A stretch of DNA of 64,000 nucleotides from Ichthyophis bannanicus (lineage: Eukaryota; Chordata; Amphibia; Gymnophiona; Ichthyophiidae): the NCBI GenBank assembly GCA_033557465.1, contig CM066031.1:173879043-173943042 (forward strand), read 5' to 3'. A model generated the notes under the pieces. It did not search any database, was not told where the DNA came from, and worked only from the letters and a program-made list of their open reading frames with translations. Position 1 is the stretch's first letter; the number at the start of each line of letters is the position of its first letter. Both the position numbers and the translations under genes were made by a program. Below, one piece after another: positions 11,127 through 21,665 of the stretch.

Positions 11127-11576
11127 TTTGGAAAGTTTGAAAAAATAAAAATCTACCCCTAAAATTGACATACCTACTGGGTATCATCTTTGACAAGCTT
11201 TATTATTTTGACAAATGCATACTCATGGGATGCTTGGGGGTATGTTTACTAAACTGCGCAATTGTGCGGGGCGCACTTGTGCGTGCGCTAAGATACCTTA
11301 GCGCATGCTAATAGTGAGTTTTTGTGCCCCGCACACGTGCGCATCACACTAACGGGCCCGCTAATGTGCGAGAGAGGCGTGGAAAGGCATTTTGAGGGCG
11401 GAGGAAGGCTTCCGAGGGGCGGAGGGACGGGGTCAATGGGTGGAGAGTGGGAGGGGAGAGGCTCCCCGCACAGGAGCGTGGCTGAATTTCGGCAAAAAAA
11501 AATACTGCGAGTGAAAACCTCGCGTTATAGCCCATTTAAAGGGAAGAGAAACCATTTCCGTCAGCAATGTACAGCA

Positions 11577-11654
11577 AAATGTTGTAGTTGTTATGGAAGG
11601 ACAGACCAGATAGGCCATGTGGTCTTTTTCTGTCGTCATATTTCTATGTTTCTA
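11577..11654 (+). mobile_element. Minimal CR1 3'-end insertion, 78 bp
   Basis: Contains only the CR1 3' UTR end (TTGTAGTTGTTATGG to ATTTCTATGTTTCTA), matching the 3' end of the element at 38082 in reverse complement. The flanking sequence reads CAGCAATGTACAGCAAAA before it and ACCGGGGAAAC after it. The empty site is visible in copy D around 22103-22120, so this is a real, extremely 5'-truncated insertion. Confidence 0.8.
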
Positions 11655-12097
11655 AAACCGGGGAAACCTACAAAACTGAGCAGTGTGATACATGTGCACA
11701 GAACAAAATTGCAAATAAAACATGAAAATGACCACAACAAAAATCTTAAAAATTGTAATTCAGCTGGGAAATAGTGATAGCAATGGGCAACAATAAAAAA
11801 CACTCCCAGGAAAGCTCCAAAAAAAAGAAATGATTTTTGGAAGGGTCTACGCTCCTTAGACCCTTCCAAAAAAAGAATTCCTTTTTTTGGAGCTTTCCTG
11901 GGAGTGTTTTTTAATGTTGCCCATTGATGTCACTATTGCCCAGCTTGGGCATGGTATTTTTCCCCTTTTTTCGATGTCATTTATGAGGTTTATTTGCCCT
12001 TTTGTCTCCATACAAAGTAAATGAGCCCACAGTAAAATTGTGCAGAGCAGGGTTTCTGACTCATCCGGCCAGGTTTCCTATCTCCAGGGACTACACT

Positions 12098-12183
12098 GTC
12101 TCTGTGGCCACAGTGTGGTGCAGCAGACACTGCCAGTACTTGTAGGACCAGAGCGTCACAGGTTCAAATCCCAGCTGGGGCTC
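12098..12183 (+). repeat. tRNA-like unit in copy C
   Basis: Box-A-like TGTGGTGCAGCAGACAC and perfect box B GGTTCAAATCC. It is the equivalent of the unit at 4006-4087. No clean cloverleaf. Confidence 0.55.
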
Positions 12184-12552
12184 CTGCCAACCCAGTCCCC
12201 ATAGTTTTACCCACCACTAAACAGTGATAGTAAAGACACTTCTTTATTGCAGAGAACATAAGCATGGTTCAAGCAACCATATTTTACCCTACACCACACA
12301 CAAACCATAACAATGGGCATTACCTACAGCCAAGTACCCCAAATGCAGTCCTGGAGTGCCACAACTCAATCAGGTCATATGCTTTTTCCCAGATAAGGAC
12401 ATGTCTGCAAGTTGGCGGAAGGGTACAGGTGGTGGAGGGGGCAGTGGCTGCAAGCCACAGCAGACAGTGGCCTAGGCCTGTGCAGGCTGGCACCGTCCAC
12501 CGCAACAGACAGGCTCTGTTGGATGTACAGTCATGGACTCCCCAGGGAATGC

Positions 12553-12640
12553 AGCATATCTGTGGCAACATGGTGGTGCAGTGCACACAGACAGCATGTG
12601 CAAGAACAGAAAGTCACAGCTTCAAAGGCCAGCTGGGGCT
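12553..12640 (+). repeat. Second, decayed tRNA-like unit in copy C
   Basis: Box-A-like TGGTGCAGTGCACACAG is kept, but box B is damaged (AGCTTCAAAGGCC). It lies about 450 bp after the first unit, which suggests an internal duplication of a unit-plus-spacer segment in this copy. Copy D has the same doubling. Confidence 0.5.
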
Positions 12641-12786
12641 ACTGCCAATCCTGTCCACATATTTTTACCACAACTAAACCGTGATAGTAAGGACAAACCT
12701 TTATTGCTGAGAACATACGCATGGTTAATACGCCTATATTTTACCACACCAAACACAGACACCATATACAGGTGCATTACCTAGAG

Positions 12787-12979
12787 CAGAGTCTCCCAAA
12801 TGCATTCCTGGAGGGCCCCACACCATTCAGGTTCCATGCTGCCTCTACTAAAGATGCCTGTGCTGCATATCTATGCACCACCCCCATGGTATGCAGATGT
12901 AGCTCATGCATATTTATGAAGGACAGCATGAAAACCCGAACAGTGTCTGGAACACCAGGACTGGAGTTGGGAAACTCTG
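12787..12979. mobile_element. Old hAT-like MITE, copy in C
   Basis: CAGAGTCTCCCAAATGCATT at the left and GGAGTTGGGAAACTCTG at the right, at the same internal position as 4228-4420 in copy B. Confidence 0.65.
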
Positions 12980-13824
12980 CCGTAAAGCAGCAGCCAACAG
13001 GGCCAGACACACCCACACACACCCCCACAGGCCCCATTGGCGAATGCCTCCTGGGCCATGCCTGTATCTCCCAATACTAGCACTTGCATACCTTAGCAAT
13101 TCCACCCTACACCTGGGTATATGGTACACAGCTATCAAACGTTTCCTATGATAACTGGCAGATAGCAAGTCCTACGTTAAGCACATTTTGCTCATTGAGC
13201 TCCACCATAACAATCATTCTGATGTCTGCGGTGTGTGCTTCAGGTCTGGTCTCTGACAGTGTTTACCCCCCTGGGGAGTGACCCCCAACAGTATTGCGTA
13301 CCATATCCATGCCTGTACTGTGCCCAGGACTGGTGTGGTGGGTATAACTGCTGAACTCCTCTATAGTAGCACAATGCTGGCATAGGTGTGGGGGTGGCTG
13401 TCTGTCTATCCAGTGTGTGGTGGCTGCAAACACCTTCCACAGCCCACACTGCCAGCAATGTTGCCAGTATTGGGCTGCCAATGTGCATAATGAGGAGCAA
13501 GGTACTATGGGTATAGGCCGGACAGGGTGGCCTGGCCAGGGTGCATCTGCACAGGGCATAGGGCACTGACTGGGACATTTTACTGCCCGGCCACCACCTA
13601 CACAGACAGGGTGACCTCAGTATGTCCTGCTGAGAGATCACTCTCACCCTGACTGTGCAGTGACCACAGCATGGCTAGGCACCTCTATAGTGCTATATAG
13701 TATTTTTCTCATGTGACAGATATGGGTTTTCTTTTTGGGCGCAGTCACTGATTTATCTGCTTGCTGTGTGTGCTGATATCCCAGTTCTGGGTGCATGCAT
13801 CTCCACTGGGAGCATGCACTATGG

Positions 13825-14179
13825 CAGGGGTGGGGAACCCTGGTTCTGGAGAGCTGCAGACCAGTCAGGTTTTTGGGTTATCCCTAATGAATATGCATGA
13901 GATATATATGCATTAGAGATCTCCTGCTAACCTGACTGGTTTGTGGCTCTCCAGGGCTGGATTTGGAGACCCCTGCCTTACACCTCTGTCATTTAAGATT
14001 GTGAGTGGGCAAGGTGCAGATGTCCAAGACATCAAAAAGGTTAGATAGAATGTGTTACATTTCTCTTCATTTCTCACCACCACCAAAACATTGTCTATTA
14101 GACAACTTTTTGGTGGTGGTGAAAATCGAGGAGGAATGTGACACATTCTATATACCCTTTCCATGTCTAGGACATCTGG
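13825..14179. mobile_element. hAT foldback element, right arm deleted
   Basis: Starts CAGGGGTGGGGAACCC and shares sequence and order with the complete palindromic element at 60688-61232, including the central hairpin with CACCACCACCAAAA and its inverse TTTTGGTGGTGGTG (about 14085-14125). The right arm ends early, near GACATCTGG at 14179, and the matching terminus and flanking duplication are missing. Confidence 0.8.
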
Positions 14180-14794
14180 TATGTGTCTTGATGGAGTGGC
14201 TTGCAGGGTGCAGTGGCTGATGACTTGCTGCAGAAGAATATCAGATAGTGGTGGGGTGCAGCTTATCATATTCAGGCCTAATGTCTGTCTGCTATTGTGT
14301 TATGGATGTGTATAGAGCTGCATTGACTGCCCTGTGAGGTGTCTGTCTCTTAGGAGGACTGGGGTTGATGGTCCCCTCTACTGCCACCTTTGCAGGGAGG
14401 TAGAATGTGGATCTATTGATAGGAAACCCTGTTTGCCACCCTCAGCCCTTGTGGAGGGGAGCTGGTGGGGCATGGCCCACCTTGGGGTCCACACCTGACT
14501 GAAACAAATAGAGATATCCAAGGTGTTTGTGCAGAAACTACCTATCTCACACATTAACACTGCTTTTGACCTCTGGCATGGCCTCTTTCAGCTATGGAAG
14601 GTGTTGTGGACTTGGTCCTGGGTGCCTCATTGCACCCTCAGGGTGAGCACAGTACCCGCACAATGTGACGGTGTGTAGCTACTCTGTGCCAGTAAAACAC
14701 ATGGTCAGTACCCCCTACCAGGCCGAGGTGCTGTGGGGGTGCACATGGTCAGTTCCCCCTACCAGGCCGAGGTGTTGTGGGGGTGCATACCACA

Positions 14795-14996
14795 TAGGGT
14801 TGCCAACTGGCTCCAGATGCGCCCGACAGACTTGATCCAGTCCTGTGTTTACCCCATTGCATGCAGTGACTTGTAGTTTTTCATTTCTTATGGAGTGCAA
14901 TGGAGAAATCAGAACTACATATCCCTGCATGCAATGGGGTAAACACAGGACTGGATTGACACTGTCGGGCGCATCTGGAGCCAGTTGGCAACCCTA
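14795..14996. mobile_element. hAT MITE, 202 bp, nearly perfect palindrome
   Basis: Termini TAGGGTTGCCAACTGGCTCC and its inverse, with arms of about 85 bp, flanked by a perfect 8-bp duplication ATACCACA (14787-14794 and 14997-15004). It is non-coding. The TIR and duplication length are typical of hAT. Confidence 0.93.
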
Positions 14997-15146
14997 ATAC
15001 CACATCTTGTGTTCATCTGTGGACAGCTGATTTGCATGTGCAGTGCATCATGGGTATTGGTGTGCTAACCCTATCCTGGTGACCACAACAGACTGTGTGG
15101 TGACGTGCAGGCTCTCTGCAGCCAGCCTTGGGCTTGCTGGTAGCTA

Positions 15147-16712
15147 TAGAGCAGTAGCCCAATGGTTACTTAATTGCCTGTGAAGTCAGAGGTCATGGGT
15201 TCAAACCCACAGTGGGGTTATTTGATAGGGCTGCCCAAAGTATTATCTCTTTTTAATGTACATTTTTGCTGCTAGCAAAAACACCCTCAGCGTACTGTAT
15301 CCATAAGGTACCTCTGAGGGTGCTTTATAGGGCGCCCTATAGGGCACCTTATGGTTCCCGTCCATATAAGTTGCACTATACATTATCCTGTGACGCAACT
15401 TATAGGGTGCCCTATAGGGGACATTTTAGGGTGCCGTGGCGGACAGTGCACTTTATAATGTGCCCTATGGAGTGCCTTATAGGGTGCCTTATACGGCACC
15501 TTCACTTACGGCACGTGAGGGCGTGTTTGCTGGCAGCAATTAATAAAATAAAAATAAAGTGCTGCAGGAAAACATATGTACATTGCAAAGCTGATGCCAC
15601 AGCCAGCCTTACGTATTAGGCACCCTGGGGAGCAAACTCATGACCCCTGTATCAGCAGTCAGTGCCTTAACCATTGTGCTGCACTGCTGCTCCTCCTTGC
15701 TTGTCAGCGCACCTACTTCTGCTTTTCATTCCTTAAACTGCACAGTGCTGCCATAAAAAACAGTACTCTGACCTTGCGATACCTCATACGGCACCCTCTA
15801 AAGCACCCTATAAGCAACATTCTAGGGTGCCTTAGTGGACAGTGCACTTTAAAATGCGCCTTATAGGGCGCCTTATGTTAACACGCTTTGAGAGTGCATT
15901 TGCTAGTAGTGATAATTAAAATAAACATAAAATGACTCCAAAAGCAATCTTCCCCATAGTACATAACGCCTCAGCCAGCCTTGTTCATTGGGCACTGTGG
16001 GGGATTGAACCCTTGCTCCCTGCACCATTGGTTAGTGTCTTAACCATTGTGCTGTGGTTCTCTTCCTGTGCTTGTACATTAGCGTGCCACCTTATGCCGC
16101 ACAATATTAAAAAGCCTCCTAAATCAATAGCACACCACCTAATGGCCATCTGCACACTGCCTTATGCCACACAATATTAGACTAGCTCCTAAAGTAATGC
16201 CTCAGCCAGCCATCTACCTTGAGCACTGTGGGGGATTGAACCCCGGATCTCTGCGCCATTGATTACTGTTCTAACCATTGTGCTGGGGCTCTGCTCTTCT
16301 GCTTGAACATCAGTGCGCCACTTATGCCGCCCAGTATTACAATGCCTCCAAAAACATTAGTGCGCCGCCTTATGCTGCCCATTATTTATATGCCTCCTAA
16401 AATAATGCCTCAGCCAGCCATCTACCTTGAGCACTGTGGGGGATTGAACCCCGGATCTCTGCGCCATTGATTATTGTTCTAACCATTGTGCTGGGGCTCT
16501 GCTCTTCTGCTTGAACATCAGTGCGCCACTTATGCCGCCCAGTATTACAATGCCTCCAAAAACATTAGTGCGCCGCCTTATGCTGCCCATTATTTATATG
16601 CCTCCTAAAATAATGCCTCAGCCAGCTGTTTTCATTGGGCACTGTAGGGGATTGAACCCCTCATCTCTGCACCATTGGCCAGTGTCTTAACCATTGTGCT
16701 GTGGCTCTGCCC
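15147..16712. repeat. Array of six tRNA-like units in copy C
   Basis: One forward unit at 15147-15222 has GTAGCCCAATGGTTA (box A like) and ATGGGTTCAAACCCA, a well-formed T-arm with a perfect box B. Five units on the minus strand follow at about 15625-15692, 15990-16062, 16227-16302, 16435-16510 and 16640-16712. Each reads, on the minus strand, AGCACAATGGTTA, then a GGGTTCAATCCCC-like box B, and then CAGTGCC. The units are spaced by AT-rich linkers with TTATGCCGC motifs. They look like tRNA-derived modules kept inside a DNA element. Acceptor stems are not convincing, so tRNA function is unlikely. Confidence 0.65.
16201..16616. repeat. Recent 208-bp tandem duplication
   Basis: Two adjacent 208-bp units (16201-16408 and 16409-16616) each contain one reverse tRNA-like unit and its linker. 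By eye they differ at one base (GATTACTG against GATTATTG). A third, diverged unit follows from 16617. Confidence 0.92.
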
Positions 16713-16918
16713 TCATACTTTCACAGCAGCGCGCCACTTATGCCTCACGCGCAGCTATCTCATGCGCTAATGTGCGGGGCGCACATGGGTGCCGCGCACC
16801 TTAGCGCATATGCAAATTCCGGATTTTCTTTTTCAGCCTGGAACTCCCACTCCTTATATGGCACCCGCACACTACCGCGGCCCGCACATTACCGGGGTTT
16901 TAGTAAACATGCCTCTTG

Positions 16919-17289
16919 GTCTCAAGCACGCATTTTGAGATGTTCATTTCCTTTCTGAGCTCGATGGCTACAAAGTCAGCAGAAAATTGGAATAGTCTCT
17001 ACAATTTAGGAGTGTGCAGGGAAAAAATACAGTAATTTTGTTTTGTTTCATTGGAAGTTTTGGATTATTTTTGTCATTGTATCACTTTTTATTTAATAGT
17101 GTGCCTTATTGTACAATAGGACACATTGACTGGATGGCCTTTTCTCTGTGGGCCCCAACAACTCTATAATTCCTGCTATTTCATTTTAAGGCAATTGCAG
17201 AAAATTTCAAAATATCATCAACGCAGAACAAAACAAGTGACCTGCATTACCTTTCTTGGAGTTGGGTTAGATTCTGTGGAAATAGTCTT
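16919..17289. other. No recognisable gene or element
   Basis: AT-rich sequence between copy C and the SINE. No open frame longer than about 70 codons and no terminal repeats. Confidence 0.4.
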
Positions 17290-17583
17290 GAAATTTTATT
17301 TTATTTATTTAACCAGTTTTCTATACCACCTTATCCTTCAATGAAAGTGGTTTACATTATTTAATCACTACAAACAGGTACTGGATGCATTCCCTTGCCC
17401 CCAAAGAGCTCACAATCTATGTGTACCTGAGGCAACAGAGGGTTAAGTGGCTTGCCCAAGGCCACAAGGAGTGCCTATGGGACTAGAAACCCCAGTCCCT
17501 CCAGACTGAGATTACTGTCCCCAGATGGGACTTGAACCCTGGCCCTAGGTAGTGTGTCCTAACCACTAGGCCACTCCTCCCTA
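17290..17583 (-). mobile_element. tRNA-derived SINE with L2-like tail
   Basis: On the minus strand: head GGAGTGGCCTAGTGGTTAGG (box A), box B GGTTCAAGTCCC, a body with CTTGTGGCCTTGGGCAAGCC as in other SINEs of the window, and a tail running through GTAAACCACTTTCATTG to a TAAATAAATAAAA end at about 17293. It is complete or nearly so. Confidence 0.8.
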
Positions 17584-17585
17584 GT

Positions 17586-17668
17586 GCTCCTGTATGTATG
17601 ATATCCAAGTACTGGGGGCACAGGACAGCTGAATCAGATTCCATGCCACTGGGTTCTAAAGAGCTCAC
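17586..17668 (-). repeat. 85-bp repeat shared with 23135-23222
   Basis: In reverse complement it matches the segment 23135-23222 almost throughout (GGCATGGAATCTGATT, CCTGTGCCCCCAGTACTTGG). In both places the translated frame stays open (SLEPSGMESD). At 23135 it follows the Ngaro RNase H relic, so this may be a detached piece of the same element. Confidence 0.55.
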
Positions 17669-18127
17669 ATTGCTAAAAGATAAATTCACCAAGCTTAAAA
17701 ACAGGGGCGGCAGAACACCGTTTTCTTTGGGTGGGGCAAACTCCACCCCTAGGTCAGTCAAACTGCATGAGACTGTGATGGCTGGCCTTTCCCTGCTGAC
17801 TGTCCACAGGAGATCGGATTCCCATGGACAGATGAGGAGGAGGTCGGCAATCACAGCAGTGACATTTTGGTGGGGCCATGGCCCATGTGGCCTACTCCTT
17901 TCCAACACTTAAATACTTCAAAACCTCATAGGGGCATGTTTACTAAACATTCTTATCGTGCGGGGCCGCGGTAGTGTACCTGTGCCATATAAGGAGTGGG
18001 CGGATCAGGCTGCCAAAAGAAAAAAACCGGGAGTAAGCAACCGGACGTGTGCGCGTCGCGGTAATGTGCGGGGTCGACATTAGCGCACCAAAAGGCAAAG
18101 TGGCGCGCTGCCGGGTCTAGAAAACAA

Positions 18128-18970
18128 CCAAGCCGTAGTACAATGGTGAAGACACTGACCAATAGTGCAGGGGCCATGGGTTCAACACCCCATTGTGCTC
18201 AATGAAAGAGGCCAGCTGCGGCATCAAATGTAGTGGGAAAAAGTGGTGTGGGAGGTATAGTAATTTTGGGCGGCAGAAGGCGGCGCACGGTTTCTTTTTA
18301 ACGGCATGAGTCGGCGCACCGTTCATTGGGGGCGGCAGAGGGCGGCGCACTGTTAGGTTTGGGGGGCAGAAGGCGGCGCGCTGATGTATGAGGGGGCAGT
18401 CCGATAGTGGGCGGCATAGGTGGCGCACTGATGTGCACAGCAAACAGGAACAGAGCCTTAGCACAATGGTTGGGATCCTGACCAATGGTGCAGAGGTCAG
18501 GGGTTCAACCCCTCACAGTGCCCAGTGAGCAAGGTTGGCTGGGGCAGTAAGTATTATGGTGAGGTGTGCTGTAGGAGGCCTTATAGTTTTATTTTATTAC
18601 CCACTACCAGTATACCCGCTCTAACAGCGTGTTAATATATGGAGGCCCGTAAGGCACATGTTACAGTGCACAGTCCGCAAAGGCACCCTAGCAAGTCCCC
18701 TATAGGGCACCATGTATGCTGCGCCACAGGATAATGTATAGTGCACGCAATATGGATGGCAACCATAAGGTGGTCTATAGGGCGCCCTATAATGCACCCT
18801 CAGAGGCACCCTTATGGGTACAGTATGGCAAGGGTGTGTTTGATGCCATAAACATATGTCCAGTAAAAAAGTACAATGCTCTGGAAAACCCTATCACAGA
18901 ACCCCTCTGTGGACTTGAACCCATGACCTCCTGCTATAAAGGCAGTGACGGAACCATTGGGCTACGGCAC
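18128..18970. repeat. Three tRNA-like units at the 3' end of copy D
   Basis: Two forward units (18128-18200 with GTAGTACAATGGTGAAGAC and GGGTTCAACACC; 18450-18521 with TTAGCACAATGGTTGGG and a T-arm AGGGGTTCAACCCCT) and one reverse unit (18897-18970 with GTAGCCCAATGGTT and GGGTTCAAGTCC on the minus strand). The order and orientation mirror the array in copy C. Confidence 0.65.
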
Positions 18971-20572
18971 TATAGCTCTGAGTAAGCGCCTGTGTGGCTG
19001 CAGAGAGCCTGCACGTCACCCCACAGACAGTCTGCTGCTGTAGACAGGATGGGGTAGGCCACCCGTACCCATGATGCAATGCACATGCAAATCAGCTGCC
19101 CACAGATGCACACAAGATGGGGACTGCACCCCAAAAGCTACACGGCATGGTAGGGGGAACTGTCCGTGTCCACCCACACAGAACCTCGGCCTGGTGGGGG
19201 GCCTGAGCGTCAGGACTGCCGGCGAAGGGTAGCTACACACCGTCACATTGTGCAGGTAATGTGCTCACCCTGAGGGTGGCGCCCAGGACCAGGTCCACAT
19301 CAACGGCCATGGCTGAATGAGGCCATGCCAGAGCTCAAAATCAGTATTAACCTGTGTGATAAGAAGGTGTTGCAAACTCATCATGGATACCCCTTCTGTC
19401 TTAGTTGGTGGTTTCCCCCCCCCCTCGACCCATAGGTGGGCAACATACCTACCACCCCCCCCCCAATGACAAACAGGGTCTCCCATCAACAGATCCCCAT
19501 CCTTCCCCCCCCCCCCTGCACTAATGGCAGTAGAGTGGGCCATCAACCCCTGTCCTGCTGGGGGACAGACACCCTACAGGGCAGTCCAAGCAGCTCCACA
19601 CACATCCAAAACACACTATCAGACAGACAGTAGGCCTGGATATTCAGGGGTGCACCCCAGCACTATCTGATATTCTCCTGCAGCAAGCCATCAGCTGCTG
19701 CACCCTGCAAGGAGCTCCATCAGGACACATACCAGCTGTGCAGAGTCTGCTGGATAGTCCTGATGGGATTGCATGCACCCCAAACTGGGGTGGCAGCACA
19801 CACAGGCAGATCAGTCCATGAAGAGGCCCCAACAGGACACCCATATATATCACAGGAGAGAAATGCTATACAGCACTATGGGGGTGCCTAGCCATGCTGT
19901 CATCACTGCACGCTCAGGGTGAGAGTGATCCACCAGCAGCACATACAGAGGTCACCCTGTCTGTGTAGGTGGTGGCTGGGCATTACAATGTCCCAGCCAG
20001 TGCCCCATGCCCTGTGCAGATACATCCTGGCCAGCACACCCTGTCTGAGCTATACCCATGGTACCTTGCTGCTCATTATGCACATTGTCAGGCCAATACT
20101 GGCAACAGTGCTGGCAGTGTGGCCTGTGGAGGGTGTTTGTAGCCAACACACACTGTATAGACAGACACCCCCCCCTCACCTATGCCAGCATTGTGCTACT
20201 ATTGGGGGAGTCATTCGACGTGCCCACCACACCAGTCCTGGGAAGGGTACAGGCATGGATATGGTACACAGTACTGCTGCGTGTCACTCCCCAGGGTGGT
20301 AAATACTGTCAGGGGCCAGACCTGGGGCACGCACCACAGACAGCCGACAGCTTGTTCTGCTGGAGCACAAGGAGCAAACAGTGCTGAGCGTAGGACTGCC
20401 TACCTGCCAGTACCCACATCAAACGTTTGTGGTCTGTGTACCGTGTACCCAGGTATAGGGTGGCATTGCTAGGGTATGCAGGAGCTAGATCTGGGAGATG
20501 ACCCCCAGGGGGCTTTTCCAATGTGGCCTGTGGGTGTGGGTGCGTCTGGACCTGTTGCCTCTTGCTTTACGG

Positions 20573-20765
20573 CAGAGTGTCCCTACTCCAGTCCTGGTGT
20601 TCCAGACACTGTTCGGGCCTTCATGCTGTCCCCTATGAATATGCATGGGCTACAGTTGCATAGCATGGGGGTGGTGCAGACATCTGCAGCACAGGCATCT
20701 GTCTTAGGGGAAGCATGGAACCTGAATGGTGTTTGGCCCTCCAGGACTGCATTTGGGAGACTCTG
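20573..20765. mobile_element. Old hAT-like MITE, copy in D
   Basis: Inverted copy of the MITE at 4228 and 12787: CAGAGTGTCCCTACTCCAG at the left and TGCATTTGGGAGACTCTG at the right. Confidence 0.6.
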
Positions 20766-20917
20766 CTGGAGATAATGTGCCTGTTTATGGTGTCTGTGTT
20801 TGGTGTGGTAAAAGATAGGCGTATTGACCATGCCTATGTTCTCAGCAATAAAGGTTTGTCCTTACTACCACGGTGTAGCTGTGGGGTGAATATGTGGACA
20901 GGGTTGGTGGTAGCCAC

Positions 20918-21665
20918 AGCTGGGCTCTGAACCTGTGACCCTCTGTTCTTGCACACACTGTCTGTGTGCACTGCACCACCGTATAGCCACTGATTGGCTG
21001 CAATCCCTGGGTGGTCCATGACTGTACATCCGACAGGGCCTGTCTGTTGCAGTGGACGGTGCCAGCCTGCACATGGCCTGGCCACTGTCCTCTGTGGCTA
21101 GCAGCCACTGCCCCCTCCACCATCTGAACCCTTCCGCCAACATGCTGGCATGTCCTTATCCTTGCAAAGGGATATGACCTGATTGCATAGTGGAACCCCA
21201 GGACTGTATTTGGCTCACATGGAATAGCGGTCTAGCTGTTGTTCTTTAGCAAGGTTTTTGTGGAACGTGGGCCACCCATTACGTGATCATGACCAGGGAC
21301 ACAATTGGCCCTTGGCACGTGGGGTGAGGGCATGTACAGGCACATCTGTCGTACATAACCTCTACCTACTTAACCTCTACCTACGTGTCCTTAGCCCCTA
21401 CAGTTGTGGCACTACAGGACTGCATTTGGGGGACGCGGCTGTTGGTGATGCACATTGTGCTGGTGTGTGTGTGGTGTAGGGTAAAATATGGGTGTTTGCA
21501 ACATGCTTTTGTTCTGTGCAATAAAGGGGTGTCTCTGCTATCTGTGTTTAGTGGTGGGTTAAATATTGGGATTGTGCTGGCATGTGCCACAGCTGGGATT
21601 TGAACGTGTGACCCTCTGGTCCTAGAGGTACCGGCTCTGATCACTGCACCACACTGTGGCCACAG
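20918..21665 (-). repeat. Two tRNA-like units of the 5' half of copy D
   Basis: Minus-strand units at about 20918-20990 (box B GGTTCAGAGCCC, box A GGTGCAGTGCACACAG) and 21585-21665 (box B CGTTCAAATCCC, box A TGGTGCAGTGATCAG). They are the equivalents of the two forward units in copy C. Confidence 0.55.

Larger units (their letters stand above)
11237..16915 (+). mobile_element. Long-TIR element copy C, complete, 5679 bp
   Basis: TIRs are GGGGTATGTTTACTAAAC at 11237 and, inverted, TTTTAGTAAACATGCCTC ending at 16915, flanked by a 3-bp repeat TTG (11234-11236 and 16916-16918). The 5' end has palindromic GTGCGGGGCGCAC-type repeats and the family block GGACGGGGTCAATGGGTGG. It contains a tiny CR1 insertion (11577-11654), tRNA-like units (12098-12183, 12553-12640), the shared hAT MITE (12787-12979), two further hAT elements (13825-14179, 14795-14996), the octamer block (15027-15054) and a 3' array of tRNA-like units (15147-16712), part of it tandemly duplicated. 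It is the longest copy. No transposase. Confidence 0.85.

Noticed and set aside
15147..15222. A functional tRNA gene
   Set aside because: Box A and box B are good and the T-arm pairs, but the acceptor stem and anticodon arm do not form a proper cloverleaf. The unit is part of a repeated array in a transposon.
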